A stretch of 64,000 nt of DNA from Psettodes erumei (GCA_016785225.1 JAFBJZ010000635.1:4507501-4571500); one strand, 5' to 3'. Shown: positions 9,633-20,334, counted from the stretch's first letter. Notes: generated from the sequence alone by a model not told the origin. Numbers and translations are program-made.

Positions 9633-9975
9633 CCTTTTTTTTTTTTTTTTGAAACTGTAAATGCTGAGTAATACTATCTGTATCCCTGCAACAGGCTGAG
9701 GAGCTTTGATCCACCACCACACGCTCTGATTAAAAACTCAGGACAACAACAATGTTGGTGGGTCTTTTTGTCGGGAGCTGAGCGGTGAAACTGGGCCGGA
9801 GCCAGTCAGCGGCTGAATGAAATGTTCTGTTCTTTTCTAGCCACAAAAGCTAACAACAACTGCTCAAATGTTTCACTACTCATATGTCTATGTCATAAAT
9901 CATATTTTTTATTATTTTGTTTCTGAAATTTCCTCCAGTCCAGTCTTCCAGTCTGCGCAGACAATAACGTCTCAA

Positions 9976-10102
9976 TGCTACTAGACATGCTAACGTTAGC
10001 ATGCTAACAACATACGCAACCACGCAGCATAGCATCTTAGCTTAACTGTCGCACACTCGGCAGTCGTTCACACGGCTAGCAGTTAGCCTGCTGGGCTAAC
10101 GT
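9976..10102. repeat. GCTAAC/GTTAGC-rich dispersed repeat remnant
   Basis: CATGCTAACGTTAGCATG at 9986-10003 is a perfect 18-bp palindrome. It is followed by more GCTAAC, TTAGC, GCTAGC and GTTAGC units. Strings of these hexamers are typical of an abundant teleost intronic repeat, so I read this as a worn copy. Confidence 0.45.
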
Positions 10103-10570
10103 GTGGAGTTTTTCATTATCAATTCTCTTAATTTTAATTTTGATATTTTAGTATCTGTGTACGCTGAGATAAAACACACACAGATCCAACACGTACGTTA
10201 GCATCCAATGAGTTCCCTTGAGTCTTTAATGTGATTGGAAATGCTTGCGTCTTTCATGGTTAGCAGATGTTTGAAGTTACATAAAAAATATGATCACTGC
10301 ATTCAAAAAGTCTAATAAATGACAACCCATTCTCTTCCCCCAAAGATCTGAGTCGGTTTTGTGCGGCGACAAACTGTGTCAAACCACAAACACGTCCCTC
10401 AAGACCTGGTTTTTAAAAGCAGCTTCCAAACTCACGATCCCGCCGAAGTGAAATTCAGCAAAGAGACGCATCTTGATTTTAAACGACGCCACGCGAATCT
10501 CCGCGAGCTTCTGAGAGGATTACTGTAACACACAGTGCAGGGACAGGGACAGTAAAGTCCCTGTTTGTGT
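10103..10570. other. AT-rich unique sequence, nothing recognised
   Basis: AT-rich to about 10330, then mixed. No gene, clear repeat or convincing regulatory block. Confidence 0.5.
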
Positions 10571-10574
10571 CTGT

Positions 10575-10575
<1 letters not shown>

Positions 10576-10607
<32 letters not shown>
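10576..10607. repeat. (CA)n microsatellite
   Basis: CA array of about 32 bp. A short (TA)n follows at 10694-10706. Confidence 0.97.
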
Positions 10608-10608
<1 letters not shown>

Positions 10609-10824
10609 CTTTAAATGAAAAGCTTTTTCATGCATCGTGGGCCTAATCCAGAATTTTCATTCAAGGCTGTGTCCATAAAAAATAAAAAGAAGAATATATA
10701 TATATACGGTTCTCAGATCCTTTTTTAATCTTCTTTAGGTTCAAATTATATAACCCCATTAGAATTATCTGCATTTACGTATAATTTTATCTTGTGGTCA
10801 GCGCACAACAATGAGCGAACACAA

Positions 10825-10895
10825 ACATTTTAACTCATTGCGTTGTAATCCTGCCCCTCGGCTGATGACATTAAGTGGATCTGAGCTGAGTTGGG
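10825..10895. promoter_or_regulatory. CNE candidate
   Basis: Contains ATTTTAACTCATTGCG and TGATGACATTAAGTGG in unique sequence. Confidence 0.22.
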
Positions 10896-11227
10896 CAGGG
10901 AGGACGGCGTCTGCAGCGAGACTGCTGCCCGCCGAAGAAGATGCAGCGCAAGGAGGATGCAACATGAAAACATCACCCTCAAGGTGGAGCAGAGACCTGG
11001 GCGGCTCTCCATCACCAAGGGGGGGGGGTGACTGAAGTTTATCCAGGACCCCCCCCAACGAAAAGCTCGGCAGAAGCAGCTGTAGCTGGATGACGGTAAA
11101 ACTCCACTGTTTTTTGTTTTTTAGTTTTTCTTCCAATTACCGGCCGAGCTTTGGCTCCTCTGGGGGAGCACGCTATGATGCAACGGTTCCTCGCACCGCG
11201 TGGGCGTCCGACACCTTTTAACCTGAC

Positions 11228-11229
<2 letters not shown>

Positions 11230-11259
<30 letters not shown>
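11230..11259. repeat. (GA)n microsatellite
   Basis: Purine-only dinucleotide array of about 30 bp. A poly-A of 15 lies at 11347-11361. Confidence 0.95.
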
Positions 11260-11262
<3 letters not shown>

Positions 11263-11361
11263 GGGAACGGGGCAAACTGCATCGACATTCATGCCGCGTC
11301 CTTGACTTCTCCGACGATTCACTCGGCAGACTTTTCAGTCTGCGGGAAAAAAAAAAAAAAA

Positions 11362-11858
11362 TTGGCTCCACACCGAAAAGGCCTTATCAGAAAGGACACG
11401 GAGACCTACACCTGCCAATCACCGTGTCTGCCGGTGTGTGTGCGTGCGTGTGTGTCGCTCAGCTTCCTCCTCGCCAGAGCTGCCGGCGGATCGCGCGCGT
11501 GCTGCTTGTAGCACCAAAACCGCTGCTGAAAAATCGAGCAAATGGCGAACGAGGCCCATGTGCGGTTGTTGTTTAGCGCTCTTGTCGTTGTTTTTTTTTT
11601 TTCAGGAGCCGGGCGACTCAGTTGCGATGTATAGACGGTCCAAACGCTGGAAATGCCTTAAAAGACTGAAAACAACTGAAGCGGCAGCGTGTGACGCTTC
11701 AGTTCAAGGCCTGAGGGATGTTGGCCCCGTCACGGCTGAAGCGCGTGACGTGAAAGCAGTCGAGGCGTCATCTCGCCCGTATGAAGTGTTGAACACGTTC
11801 AGCATCACCATGATGACCAATTGGTGAGAGAAAGGAAAAAGTTGTGCATTTGTGACAG
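11362..11858. other. CpG-rich unique sequence, nothing recognised
   Basis: GC-rich stretch interrupted by a T12 run near 11591. No bracketed exon and no clear regulatory block. Confidence 0.45.
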
Positions 11859-11886
11859 TGTGTGTGTGTGTGTGCGTGTGTGTGTG
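11859..11886. repeat. (GT)n microsatellite
   Basis: GT array with one CG step. Confidence 0.97.
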
Positions 11887-11904
11887 GCTTCAGACCCACA
11901 GGAC

Positions 11905-11999
11905 AATGGAGAACAGCTCTATTTTCTAATTGAATAGTGATTCAATCCTGAAACCCAGCGAGCTGAAGTGTAAAGCAATTAGCCGACTGATGGCGACCG

Positions 12000-12000
<1 letters not shown>
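11905..12000. promoter_or_regulatory. CNE candidate between two GT arrays
   Basis: TTTTCTAATTGAATAGTGATT and AAAGCAATTAGCCGACTGATG in 95 bp, bounded on both sides by GT arrays. All frames are broken. Confidence 0.35.

Positions 12001-12002
<2 letters not shown>

Positions 12003-12045
<43 letters not shown>
12003..12045. repeat. (GT)n microsatellite
   Basis: Uninterrupted array of about 43 bp. Confidence 0.97.
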
Positions 12046-12046
<1 letters not shown>

Positions 12047-12111
12047 CTTTCATCCACCAACCGGTCACATCAATCACCGCCATCAATCATTTAATTTCTC
12101 TCTCAGTACAG

Positions 12112-12112
<1 letters not shown>

Positions 12113-12146
<34 letters not shown>
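12113..12146. repeat. (CG)n(CA)n compound array
   Basis: CGCGCG runs directly into (CA)13. Such alternating purine-pyrimidine composites are strong candidates for left-handed Z-DNA. It is inverted relative to the GT array at 12003-12045, 67 bp away. Confidence 0.95.
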
Positions 12147-12240
12147 GTGCGTTTGTGTGATCGTCCCACAGCGGCAAATAATTCAGGGTATAAAGGTGGG
12201 GTTGCTGTGTGAAAGCCCAGTGGAGTGTGTGGATTACTGC

Positions 12241-12296
12241 TACACCCCCCCCCCCAACACCTCCCCCTCCACCCCTCCACCCCCACCTCCACCCAG
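12241..12296 (-). other. C-rich tract, G-quadruplex motif on minus strand
   Basis: C-runs of 11, 5, 4 and 5 separated by short ACA, T or A spacers. Read on the minus strand this fits the G3+N1-7 pattern. Confidence 0.7.
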
Positions 12297-12374
12297 AAAC
12301 ATGCAGAGAGCCTGTCAGTCAGCCTCCACTTCACATAATTGTGACAGACGCTCTTTCTGCCTCATTGTGACACC

Positions 12375-12391
12375 CACACACACATGCATGT

Positions 12392-12424
<33 letters not shown>

Positions 12425-12437
12425 ATGCTATGCTATG
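12375..12437. repeat. (CA)n array followed by (GCTAT)3
   Basis: CA array at 12375-12420 with a TGCATG break, then three GCTAT units. Confidence 0.95.
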
Positions 12438-12523
12438 TTGCATGAATAAGGAATATATGAGAGCATAACAGGAACCAAGCAGAGTCTGCAGGGAGTTGAA
12501 CAGACTGATTGACGCACACACAC

Positions 12524-12600
12524 AGAGACTCTGCATTAGCATCCCGATTGATCACTCCATTGATTATCACCAGGTGATCTGATGTTTATCGTCCCAGCGC
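12524..12600. promoter_or_regulatory. CNE candidate
   Basis: CTGCATTAGCATCC, CGATTGATCAC, CCATTGATTATCACC and CAGGTGATCTGATG give repeated GATTGAT/GATTAT-type cores plus a CAGGTG E-box within 76 bp. Confidence 0.35.
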
Positions 12601-12927
12601 TCGGTTTGAGCGGCTCCGTCCAGCTCCCTCTTTACCCAGCCAGATTGGGACCGGGAACGTCGAACACATCTCCCTGAACTTCCTGCACCCAATTTAAATT
12701 CCGGGCGCAGCGACTCGACCGGCGTTCACGGATATTGAACACCTGGCCCTCGGAACCACGCGAGCCTGGAACACAATCCGCGTGTGACGCACGCATGCGG
12801 AAACCCCGCGGACGCCGGATAAAAGTCACGTGTCGTGTCAGACGTTTCAAAGCCGCCTACAAAGAGTATTATCCCGCTCGAATAAAGTGCATGGATGAAT
12901 CGGCGAATCCTCCGACTCCGGCTCGGA
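12600..12927. other. GC-rich unique sequence, nothing recognised
   Basis: Open in several frames because of GC content. No splice-bounded segment. Confidence 0.45.
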
Positions 12928-12998
12928 TCTTCTAATGAAATCTCCTGGGCAGGATCCCGCTGCATATTCTCGCTCTGTCTCTAATTTGCTCAGAAATA
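12928..12998. promoter_or_regulatory. CNE candidate
   Basis: TCTTCTAATGAAATCTCC and GCATATTCTC..CTCTAATTTGC in an AT-leaning block after GC-rich DNA. Confidence 0.25.
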
Positions 12999-13214
12999 AA
13001 AGAAGAAGAAGAAGTTTGGTTTGGGTAAAAGCCAGCGACCTTCTGGAAAAAAAAACAGTATGAAGCGACGCAGGCAAAGACAATAACAAGAAAAAACAAG
13101 CATGGAGGAGGAACAGGCAGCTTTTCTGAGCGCGCCGCGTAAAAAACCCATCAATTATGAATGTAGCGTGAAGCATGTCCACACAACGATGCTCAGTGCA
13201 CAGGGCGGTTGGAC

Positions 13215-13250
13215 TGGGGGGGTGGAGGGGGTTGTGGGGGGGGGCAAGGG
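13215..13250 (+). other. G-rich tract
   Basis: G-runs of 8, 4-6 and 9 with short spacers, compatible with a quadruplex. Confidence 0.7.
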
Positions 13251-13368
13251 CAGCAGGCAATCGTTAGGATTTCTCACTCATCTTCTTAATACTCCGCTTA
13301 CTTTTGCTTAAAAGTCCTTAAAAAAAGAGAGGAAAAGGCTGAAAGGCCTCAGGGAAAAGACAAGGAAG

Positions 13369-13369
<1 letters not shown>

Positions 13370-13402
<33 letters not shown>
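13370..13402. repeat. (CA)n microsatellite
   Basis: CA array of 33 bp. Confidence 0.97.
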
Positions 13403-13404
<2 letters not shown>

Positions 13405-13417
13405 AAAGAAGGCAGCA

Positions 13418-13490
13418 GCTTTCATATTGCCGTCCACATTATTAGCCAGTTGTCCTCGTTAATATAGGTCAAGCTCTTTAATGTGTGTGA
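13418..13490. promoter_or_regulatory. CNE candidate abutting a CA array
   Basis: TTTCATATTGCC, CACATTATTAGCC, CGTTAATATAGG and CTCTTTAATGTG in 70 bp. It begins 16 bp after a CA array. Confidence 0.3.
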
Positions 13491-13634
13491 AAAGTGCTTT
13501 ACTCTAAATCCCGTGTGTGAAAAACGAGCCGCGGTGTGAACGGACCCGCCCACGAGTCCGAGCGAGTCCCGGCGAGAGCGAGGGCGTCCCGTAAGGTGAC
13601 GCTGCAGTTCCACGCCGCACACCTGGCTTTTATT

Positions 13635-13652
13635 TTGTTGTTGTTGTTGTTG
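13635..13652. repeat. (GTT)n microsatellite
   Basis: GTT array of about 18 bp. Confidence 0.95.
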
Positions 13653-15190
13653 CACATGTTGTGAAGACACTCAGCATCGACAGAGTCCGCAGACACCCAA
13701 AGAGAAGAGCGTGACATCGGATATTCCAGGATTAAAAATTGCATTTGCGTAACATTTGCACCACAGCTACACGTGCGAACAGCGAGCTTCTTATTCCAGA
13801 GTGGTTTTGTTCGACAATAAGAGGAGCTGTAGCTTTAGCCTGGGCGCAGTGTCACACGTGGCTGTGACAAACGTGTCCAGGATCCATTTGTGCTCCTTGG
13901 AAAAAAGTTGGGAGCACTTAAATGGAGTTTTGAGCCGAGTCGCCGGCCGATCAAATCTGCGCGCAGCTCAATACTAGTTGTGAACAGCTCAACTCAATCT
14001 TGTTCAAGGTTTGGTTGGCGAGGAAGAGGGGAGGGTGGAGGATGTGGAGGAGGTCTGAGTGTTGTAGCAGCAGCAGGAGGAGGAGGAGGAGAAGGAGGTG
14101 ACGTTTACGTGTAAATCCCTCGTTTTCCTGCTTAAGCGGTCGGTGCAATGTCTTCTTTACTGCGCCTGAAGCCTCCCTGCGCTGACCTCGGCTCGTGCGG
14201 GGCGACTCCTCCATCACAGCGAGCGAACGAGGCATTATCGCACGGGTGGGGGTGGTCAGGAGCCGCGACAGCAACAACAACGAATTGCTTCCGAGAAGTT
14301 GCAGGTGCTCAGATAGCGCTGATGTATGTGGCGGATGCGGCTGATGAATCGGCGGCGCCGACTCGGGCGTCGGCCCGGCCGTTCGCCGCTCCACACCGGA
14401 CTTTCAGGAGACTAAGTGCTCTTGGCAGCCACGGCGGGGGCTGTCGTGTTCCTGGCAACGCCGCGCTGTCGAAATAACAAAGCGCGCACGCACAAAGCAG
14501 CATCCGTTGTGCCAGAGCTTTCCCAGCGCACGCCAGCGCCGAATACCGGCACCAGACTCGCTCCGTGCCAGTTTCCGCTGATGTCACGCCGCATCATTGG
14601 TTCTCCGGTGCGAGGTTTAGTCTGCTTCATCGTCTCTCACAGCTGCTGCGAGCTCGGCGAACGCCGGGCGACGAGTCTCCGGACACTCATTGCGCTGCAC
14701 GCTCCACACTTATTGTCGGATTGTAAGCGTCAGTGCGATGAAAAAGCTGCAATCCCAGCAACAAAACGCAGACCCACAGCCAGACGGATGAAACGTGGTC
14801 CTTCTGTTCCTGACACACAGAACTGTCATTTTTGGCGGTTCAGGCTCCTGAGGCCGAGGCCTTTACCTCTGGAGGTGAACCGGGCAGGAAAGCCCAGAAG
14901 GGACCGAGACCCAGGATGACATCCGGGTCCGGAGCCGCGCTGTCAGGATCCGGTTGTTTACCGAAGCGGCCTCCGACTCCACGCCCGACACGTCTTCATC
15001 GGCGGAGCCGAAGTTGTTTGCAGCAGATGGCCTGAAAGCGTTGAGTTTGGCTGTGAAGCTGGAGATGAAGTCGACTCATTTTCATCTTCACTTCTTTCTT
15101 CTTCTTCTCCTCCGTCACAACTCGTCTCCTTCAAATCGCCGATGAGTCTTAGCGGCGGCGCTCGGAGCGATGACATAACTGTCACTCCTC
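13653..15190. other. GC- and CpG-rich stretch, no gene recognised
   Basis: Contains a (GGA)n tract at about 14066-14099. Many frames are open on both strands from 14150 to 15010 because of GC content. The translations are Arg/Ala/Pro-rich without domain-like pattern and I find no good splice pair. A CpG-island promoter is possible. Confidence 0.35.
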
Positions 15191-15193
15191 TGC

Positions 15194-15232
15194 GTGTGTG
15201 TCTGTGTGTGTCTGTGTGTGTGTGTGTGTGTG
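15194..15232. repeat. (GT)n microsatellite
   Basis: GT array with two TC interruptions. Confidence 0.97.
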
Positions 15233-15240
15233 CGACCGCA

Positions 15241-15365
15241 GGCCTCGTGGCAGTCGGCCTTTCATTGTTTCATCTGCCATAATTAGCCAGACTGCTCTGA
15301 AAAATAGCCACAAACGCACACAAGATGCCTGAGTGCAACCAAACATGCGATACCTTGTAAACACT
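15241..15365. promoter_or_regulatory. CNE candidate, strong texture
   Basis: TTTCATTGTTTCATCTGCC (SOX-like ATTGTT core), CATAATTAGCC and AAAATAGCC. The block starts 9 bp after a GT array. All frames are short. Confidence 0.38.
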
Positions 15366-15421
15366 CCTTCTTCTCAGGTTTAAATGATTATTTCAAGCTG
15401 CCCCCCCCACCCCCCACACCG

Positions 15422-15570
15422 CAGGTCATTAGTAAGAGCCGAGCCCCACAGATGGTTGATGAACATGAACATGAAAGCGTCTCTCATGTTGAGCGATCGG
15501 CGCCGTCCTCTCAGATCTCCGGGGCCGATCAATAAGGAGGTATCACTTGGCATGAGAAAACACGGCGAGG
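15422..15570. promoter_or_regulatory. CNE candidate
   Basis: GGTCATTAGTAAGAGCC, the ATGAACATGAACATGAAAG mini-repeat and CGATCAATAAGGAGGTATC. Part of a three-block cluster with 15241 and 15661. Confidence 0.3.
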
Positions 15571-15660
15571 ACGCCCAGCGAGCGCGCTGCCAGACGTTTA
15601 TCTTCCACATCGCCCCCCAACCCGTGCATCGCTCCTTCATTCAATATCTATAGGCTACAT

Positions 15661-15755
15661 CACTCCATTCATCCCCCTGCTGAAGGCGCACTGTTTTCTA
15701 ATTTGTTTTATCGCTGATTGATCCCGTCTCTCACCTTTAATATCACGTAAGATGA
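15661..15755. promoter_or_regulatory. CNE candidate
   Basis: GTTTTCTAATTTGTTTTATCG, GCTGATTGATCCC and CTTTAATATCACG in 95 bp. Confidence 0.32.
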
Positions 15756-16140
15756 AGAAAACCAGCGACAGAGAAGCTGCCACCTCAAACCTAAAAAGTT
15801 ACTTCAACAATTAAATTATGACCGAAAGAAATAAGCTGGCATACTGCAGTACTTGTACTTAAGTAGTAGGAGTTGGTGGTTCTTCAGCCCTGAGAAGCGG
15901 CAGCAGGTTTTCCTTTTAAAGTGGACGGGGCTCCGGCAAGCCTGTGAGGCGAAACCCAGGGCAGCACGGCAGCCAGGACTCCAGGGAGAAGATCAGGCTG
16001 GAAATACCCCCCCCAACCGAAATTAGACCCTCGCTGTGGTCACAGTCCCCCAGCAGCCTGTAATCGTGGACATCGTGGGTTTCGTTCTGTCCTCGCCCAT
16101 CAAAGCGCCGGCGCCGCTTTTTCCCTTTCGCCGGGGCCGC
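15756..16140. other. unique sequence, nothing recognised
   Basis: Contains GTACTTGTACTTAAGTA near 15850, a motif common in worn teleost repeats. Otherwise featureless. Confidence 0.4.
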
Positions 16141-16206
16141 TCTCACGTCACCAGCTCCTGGTCGCCGTGTAATCACGCCGATGAATCACGGGCTACTTAT
16201 TTAGGA
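16141..16206. promoter_or_regulatory. CNE candidate
   Basis: CACGTCACC (CRE-like half-site), GTGTAATCACGCC and GATGAATCACGG in 65 bp. Confidence 0.25.
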
Positions 16207-16759
16207 CCTTTTCCTTTTTTTTTTAACTTCTGGCTCAGGGGCCTCCCACGGCGGGAAGCGACAACGCAACGACACGGCAATCAGGCAATCAGGCGTCTGA
16301 CCGCAAACAGCGGCTTCACCTCGGTGGGAAAAACAATTTACTGTTTCTCTTAATGCGCAAAGGAGTTAGCACGACTGCGTGACAAAAATATGTCGACAAG
16401 GAACAAATCCAGTGATTCTCCCTGCTCAGATCAGATCCGGAAAAAGATGGCACGCACAAAAACAACTCCACATTCGTCTCCCTCGGAAAAGCCGTGGACA
16501 TAATTGTCCCCTCGTCCTCCCCCAAGACAGACAAGACGCAGCGCACATATATGTTGTGATTAAAAGGTCTTATGGCCGACAAAATGAGATTTCATCCTGT
16601 TACCTGCTACACAAACAAACACAAACGCACACAGACAGACACGAGGTAAACAAAACTATATTTCCCCTGGCAAAGGAGATGACGGCCCCGGCGCATGTCT
16701 TCGTGTGTCTGTCGAATATTAAACGAACGAGAAAAAAAAGAGCAGAAGATGAAAAAAAA

Positions 16760-16845
16760 AGATAAAATGCTTTTATGCAAATGAACCATCGCTCGACACA
16801 ACAAGCCTAATTGTCCGGTGCATCGGTTAAATTGTTCGCGTTGCC
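16760..16845. promoter_or_regulatory. CNE candidate with octamer
   Basis: ATGCAAAT at 16775-16782, then CCTAATTGTCC and GGTTAAATTG. Preceded by poly-A-rich sequence. The 16210-16750 interval before it holds no recognisable gene. Confidence 0.3.
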
Positions 16846-17051
16846 ACTCTTCCTGCGTCTGAGTCATCCGGTCGGGTCAAAAAAATAAAAATAAAAAATC
16901 TCCCGGTGACGGGAATGGTCACTTCCTCTGCAGACAGGAAGTGATGACTCACAAGTTCAGCAATAAAGAGCCTTTCACATTTCTGCAGCTCAAATCTATG
17001 CGTTGTCCTCGTCAGCACATGAAGCTCCTTCGCTGCTTTGACGATAACAAA

Positions 17052-17113
17052 CCTCCTCCTCCTCCTCTTCCTCCTCCTCCTCCTCCTCCTCCTCCTCCTC
17101 CTCCTCTCTCTCC
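17052..17113. repeat. (CTC)n polypyrimidine tract
   Basis: About 62 bp of CTC repeats with one CTT, ending in CT dinucleotides. It is a mirror repeat able to form H-DNA. Confidence 0.96.
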
Positions 17114-17647
17114 ACAGACGTTAATACCGAGCCCCGGTTAAAACTGCCCTCGCAAGAACTTCCTTTTGTTTCATCCTCCCATTCCTTCCCGTCCTTTGTC
17201 TCCCGTCTCTTCCTCGCCACCACGGCGGCGACGGAGGGGGAGAGACGGCGGCGCTCGGTAATTAGGAGGAGATAAGACGAAGGCCGCGGACGGCGAGCGC
17301 TCGCCAGGCTCAGGACGAAAGACAAAAGCTTCTGCGTCGGTCAGCGAAAAAATGGAGAAAGGTGGGAAAAACACGGCGAGATCAAAAGGAGGAAGAGAAA
17401 CAGGCGACTTCCTGCATCAGAGAGAAACACGAGAGGACATGAGGAAGACGAGGAGAGGATGCAGAGTGTGTCATGGGGGAGGAGGAGGGGGGGGCTCCCA
17501 GGAGGAAGAGGGAAACAGCGGTTTGCTGCGTTGGTCGTGTCAATCGATCGTGTCGTATCGATCACCGTTCAGATCTATCGGGTCGGGTTTTCTCCGTAAG
17601 GTCTGCCGCTCGCTCTGAAACACTCGCTCGCCCATTTCCTGTTTCTC
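17114..17647. other. purine-rich then CpG-rich sequence, no gene recognised
   Basis: Purine-rich patches around 17340-17520, then CpG-rich. The frames are Arg/Gly/Glu-rich low complexity. Confidence 0.4.
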
Positions 17648-17675
17648 ACCCCCCCCCCCCCCACACACACACCCC
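17648..17675. repeat. C15 run plus (CA)n
   Basis: C homopolymer at 17648-17662, then a short CA array. Confidence 0.95.
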
Positions 17676-17810
17676 CGACCGAACGTTTTCACAGAGCGGC
17701 GATCGCGAGGCGAACCGTTCCCAGAAGCTCCGACTTTCTCTCGGGCCGAGTCGCAGATGAAAGGAAGCTCGCGGGGGTGGGGGGGGTAAGGAGCTTCCCG
17801 GGGGCCCGCT

Positions 17811-17885
17811 GTGCTAATTATTCACACCGCTTTTAACTATTTGGCATCGGCCCGGATCCGTGCGCCGTATAAGCCCTGACGGCAC
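17811..17885. promoter_or_regulatory. CNE candidate
   Basis: GTGCTAATTATTCACACC and TTTTAACTATTTGGCATCGG in GC-rich surroundings, just after a G-run. Confidence 0.3.
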
Positions 17886-18660
17886 CCCGCCGCAGACCGT
17901 GCATCCAGGCTACGGCCGCAAAACAAGGACGCGGCGGCGAGTTTCCAATTATCCTCTCCACGCCGTTGTGTCGAACGAAACAAACGACCCCCGTGCAAGG
18001 GCCCGCCTTACACGTCAGTGACGGTAAATGACTCCAGGTCTTCAGGTGACCAAAGGATCCCCCGATCCGCCGCTGATGAGAAGGAAGGAGCCTCCCGCCT
18101 ACATTTAGCAGACAGAAATGAAGAGTCCAAAGCTCACGGCGCTGATTGCCCTGGGTTCAGAAAGTTAATTACAGAGCGCAGAGACGAAGGCGGCGTTTAT
18201 TCTACTCAACAGCCTTTCTTTCTTTCTTTTTATCCGTCTCCAAAACAAAGAAGCGGAGCGGGGACAAATCTTCTGTTTAAAAAAAAAAAAGAGGCAGCTG
18301 CGATTTGAATCTTCAGCGGTGCGGTGCGGTGGCGAGACGCCGATCCTCTGAGGTCGAACGCTGGGAGCCGCCGACCGCGGAGGACGGCGATTGTTTTGTG
18401 ATCTTGGCAGACGCTCGTCAGACAAATGAGATTTCGTGATGTGCAAAAAAAACAATGTCTGAAAAAGTGTGATGCGTACGGAGGTGTCGAGCAGGAAGTT
18501 TCGACTGACGCTACAAAACTTAATCGCCTGATAATTCAACCGCTCTGCGTTTCCTGACGGATCCACGTCCCGCCTCTTTCTTTCTTCAGCCATATTCCCC
18601 GCTGCATTATTGGATATGTAAACCACGTAATGCGTGCACAGTACGTACATCTGCACACAG
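17886..18660. other. unique sequence, no gene recognised
   Basis: Contains AAAGTTAATTACAGAGC near 18161, a possible homeodomain site. Also an A12 run near 18279 and a (GCGGT)3 pentamer at 18316-18331. The long minus-strand open frame here runs through simple repeats and is not protein-like. Confidence 0.4.
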
Positions 18661-18712
18661 CCCCCTCCACCCCCTCCACCCACCACCACCACCACCACCA
18701 CCCCCTCCCTCT
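18661..18712. repeat. (CCA)n / C-rich tract
   Basis: CCCTCCA-type units followed by about seven CCA units and more C-runs. Confidence 0.95.
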
Positions 18713-18810
18713 CTGGTTCAGAGATAATGGGGCCGAAATGTGAAGGCACGAGCCTGGAAATCGCACTTGACATCAAAGCAAAAACGTTTCCCATTAGACT
18801 GTGACTTTCC

Positions 18811-18855
18811 ACGCGCACACACACACACACACACACACACGCACAGACACACACA
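18811..18855. repeat. (CA)n with CGCG head
   Basis: ACGCGCAC leads into a CA array with a CAGA break. Alternating purine-pyrimidine throughout. Confidence 0.96.
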
Positions 18856-19024
18856 AAGAAGAGGCTAGTGAGCGGTGACTTGCTGCAAACGAAACACCTC
18901 AGATCTCAGCATCACACTAATGGACTTCCTGACTCCACCAAAGGGCCCTGCATTATGTATTATTTGGAGCCATCTGCGCCGCGAGACGCTCGCCGTTGTG
19001 TTGGACCCTGCTGGACACGTACAG

Positions 19025-19025
<1 letters not shown>

Positions 19026-19055
<30 letters not shown>
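19026..19055. repeat. (GT)n microsatellite
   Basis: GT array of about 30 bp. Confidence 0.97.
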
Positions 19056-19056
<1 letters not shown>

Positions 19057-19573
19057 CTGATCTAATATTTGAGCCAGCGCATCACTAACCCTTGTTGAAG
19101 TTTGTCCACATACTCGATGCGGCAGGAAGCGCAGGCCCGGCCCGCGGCTGCCAAGACGACGGCAGAGCGGCGAGGTGGGGGCGATAACGAGCGACGCTGA
19201 TGCTGGAGCGTGCAGCTCCGCGCCGCACCGTTCCTGACAGCGGGATTATTACCTTCTGTGATGGCGTTCACCCCCCCAACAAAAAAATGGAAATGCCCGT
19301 TAGACACAGTCTGTTTACAGAGATCTGGTCCCGCTTCGTGTCGAGCGAAAGAGAGAGAGAGAAATATGTTTTTTATGGTTTCATTAGCTACACTTATACA
19401 ATATTAATATTTTTATTTTTATTATTTTTCAGGGTGGGGGCATTTAAAATGTATTCCAGAGTTCAGCGCAACGCATCCTTAAGTCTCTCGGCGATAAGAC
19501 GATTAAGACGAATCTCTTCTTCGCCGTGTCATGGTGAGGACGGGTCCGAGCAGCCATTTATTTATCTGGGTTT

Positions 19574-19574
<1 letters not shown>

Positions 19575-19604
<30 letters not shown>
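19575..19604. repeat. (GT)n microsatellite
   Basis: GT array of 30 bp. The interval from 19056 holds no gene. Confidence 0.97.
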
Positions 19605-19605
<1 letters not shown>

Positions 19606-19744
19606 TCTTCCACATTAACATTCTGTGTCCACCTTCCTCTGAACAACAAATGATCCAACCCGGGCTGCGTAACAAACATTACTCATGGTTTTCCATCATC
19701 TGTGGAGAATTTACTTGTTTTAATTTTGCTCGACGGAGTAACTG

Positions 19745-19985
19745 ATGCCGTCATTTGTCCCTCTGCAAATTTGCTCAGATCTTTCCTGCTTCATGTAAAC
19801 ATTTGCATTTAGTTTGTAATGTGCAGATTTCAGTGCATTTCTAAACTAATTAAACTGGCACGTAACTTTTAATTGTGCTCATTTGTGTTGGAAAAAACAC
19901 CCTGAAATTTTAAAGACCTTTCAGTCGGCGGCTATTTAAAAATCCCGGGGGTGTTACAGTAAGTTGTGACCTGTAATATGTCACG
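19745..19985. promoter_or_regulatory. CNE candidate, one of the best in the window
   Basis: About 240 bp of AT-rich unique sequence. An inverted octamer ATTTGCAT lies at 19801-19808. CTAAACTAATTAAACTGG, CTTTTAATTGTGC and CGGCTATTTAAAAATCC follow. All frames are short and there is no simple repeat inside. The texture contrasts sharply with the GC-rich flanks. Confidence 0.42.
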
Positions 19986-20175
19986 GTGAACACACGTGTT
20001 GCCTCCGTACACGTTAAATTATTCACGCCGTGAGACTCAGCAGCGTTCATATATCAAAAGGAGCTGGTCCTGTTTTACCTCACGCGCTGCGACCTATCAT
20101 CATCGATGAGGGAGGCGGCCTGTCGCTGCTGCCCTCTGGTCCCGCGGAGAAAATAAAGCTGCAGGAGGTGCAGCG

Positions 20176-20214
20176 GTCAGAACGGGTGGTGGTGGTGGTG
20201 GGGGGGTCCGGTCT
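20176..20214. repeat. (GGT)n/G-run and CTCF-like neighbour
   Basis: Short GGT repeat and G7 run. TGCCCTCTGGTCC at about 20130-20142 resembles a CTCF core but lacks the final GG. Confidence 0.5.
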
Positions 20215-20334
20215 GATCCGGTTAAAGCAATAAAAACAGGAGCAGAGGAAACCGAGCCAGACTGTCTCTGCACAAATTACCAGAGATGGAGAGCGTGGGG
20301 AAATATACTGCGGCGCATCAGCTGGGAGTTGTCT

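Noticed and set aside
12004..12468. Long open frames translating to poly-Cys-Val, Thr-His or His-Thr runs over CA/GT arrays (also at 2494-3181, 22712, 26352-27101, 46644-46904, 47687-48354 and 52153-52774)
   Set aside because: They exist only because CA and GT repeats contain no stop codon in any frame. Their flanks show no protein-like sequence or splice structure.
14148..15035. Cluster of Arg/Ala/Pro-rich frames on both strands
   Set aside because: Open because of base composition. No consistent frame, splice pair or domain.
18165..18854. 229-codon minus-strand frame, the longest in the window
   Set aside because: It crosses a CA array, a CCA array and an A12 run. The translation contains poly-Val, poly-Gly and poly-Phe/Lys and no plausible domain.
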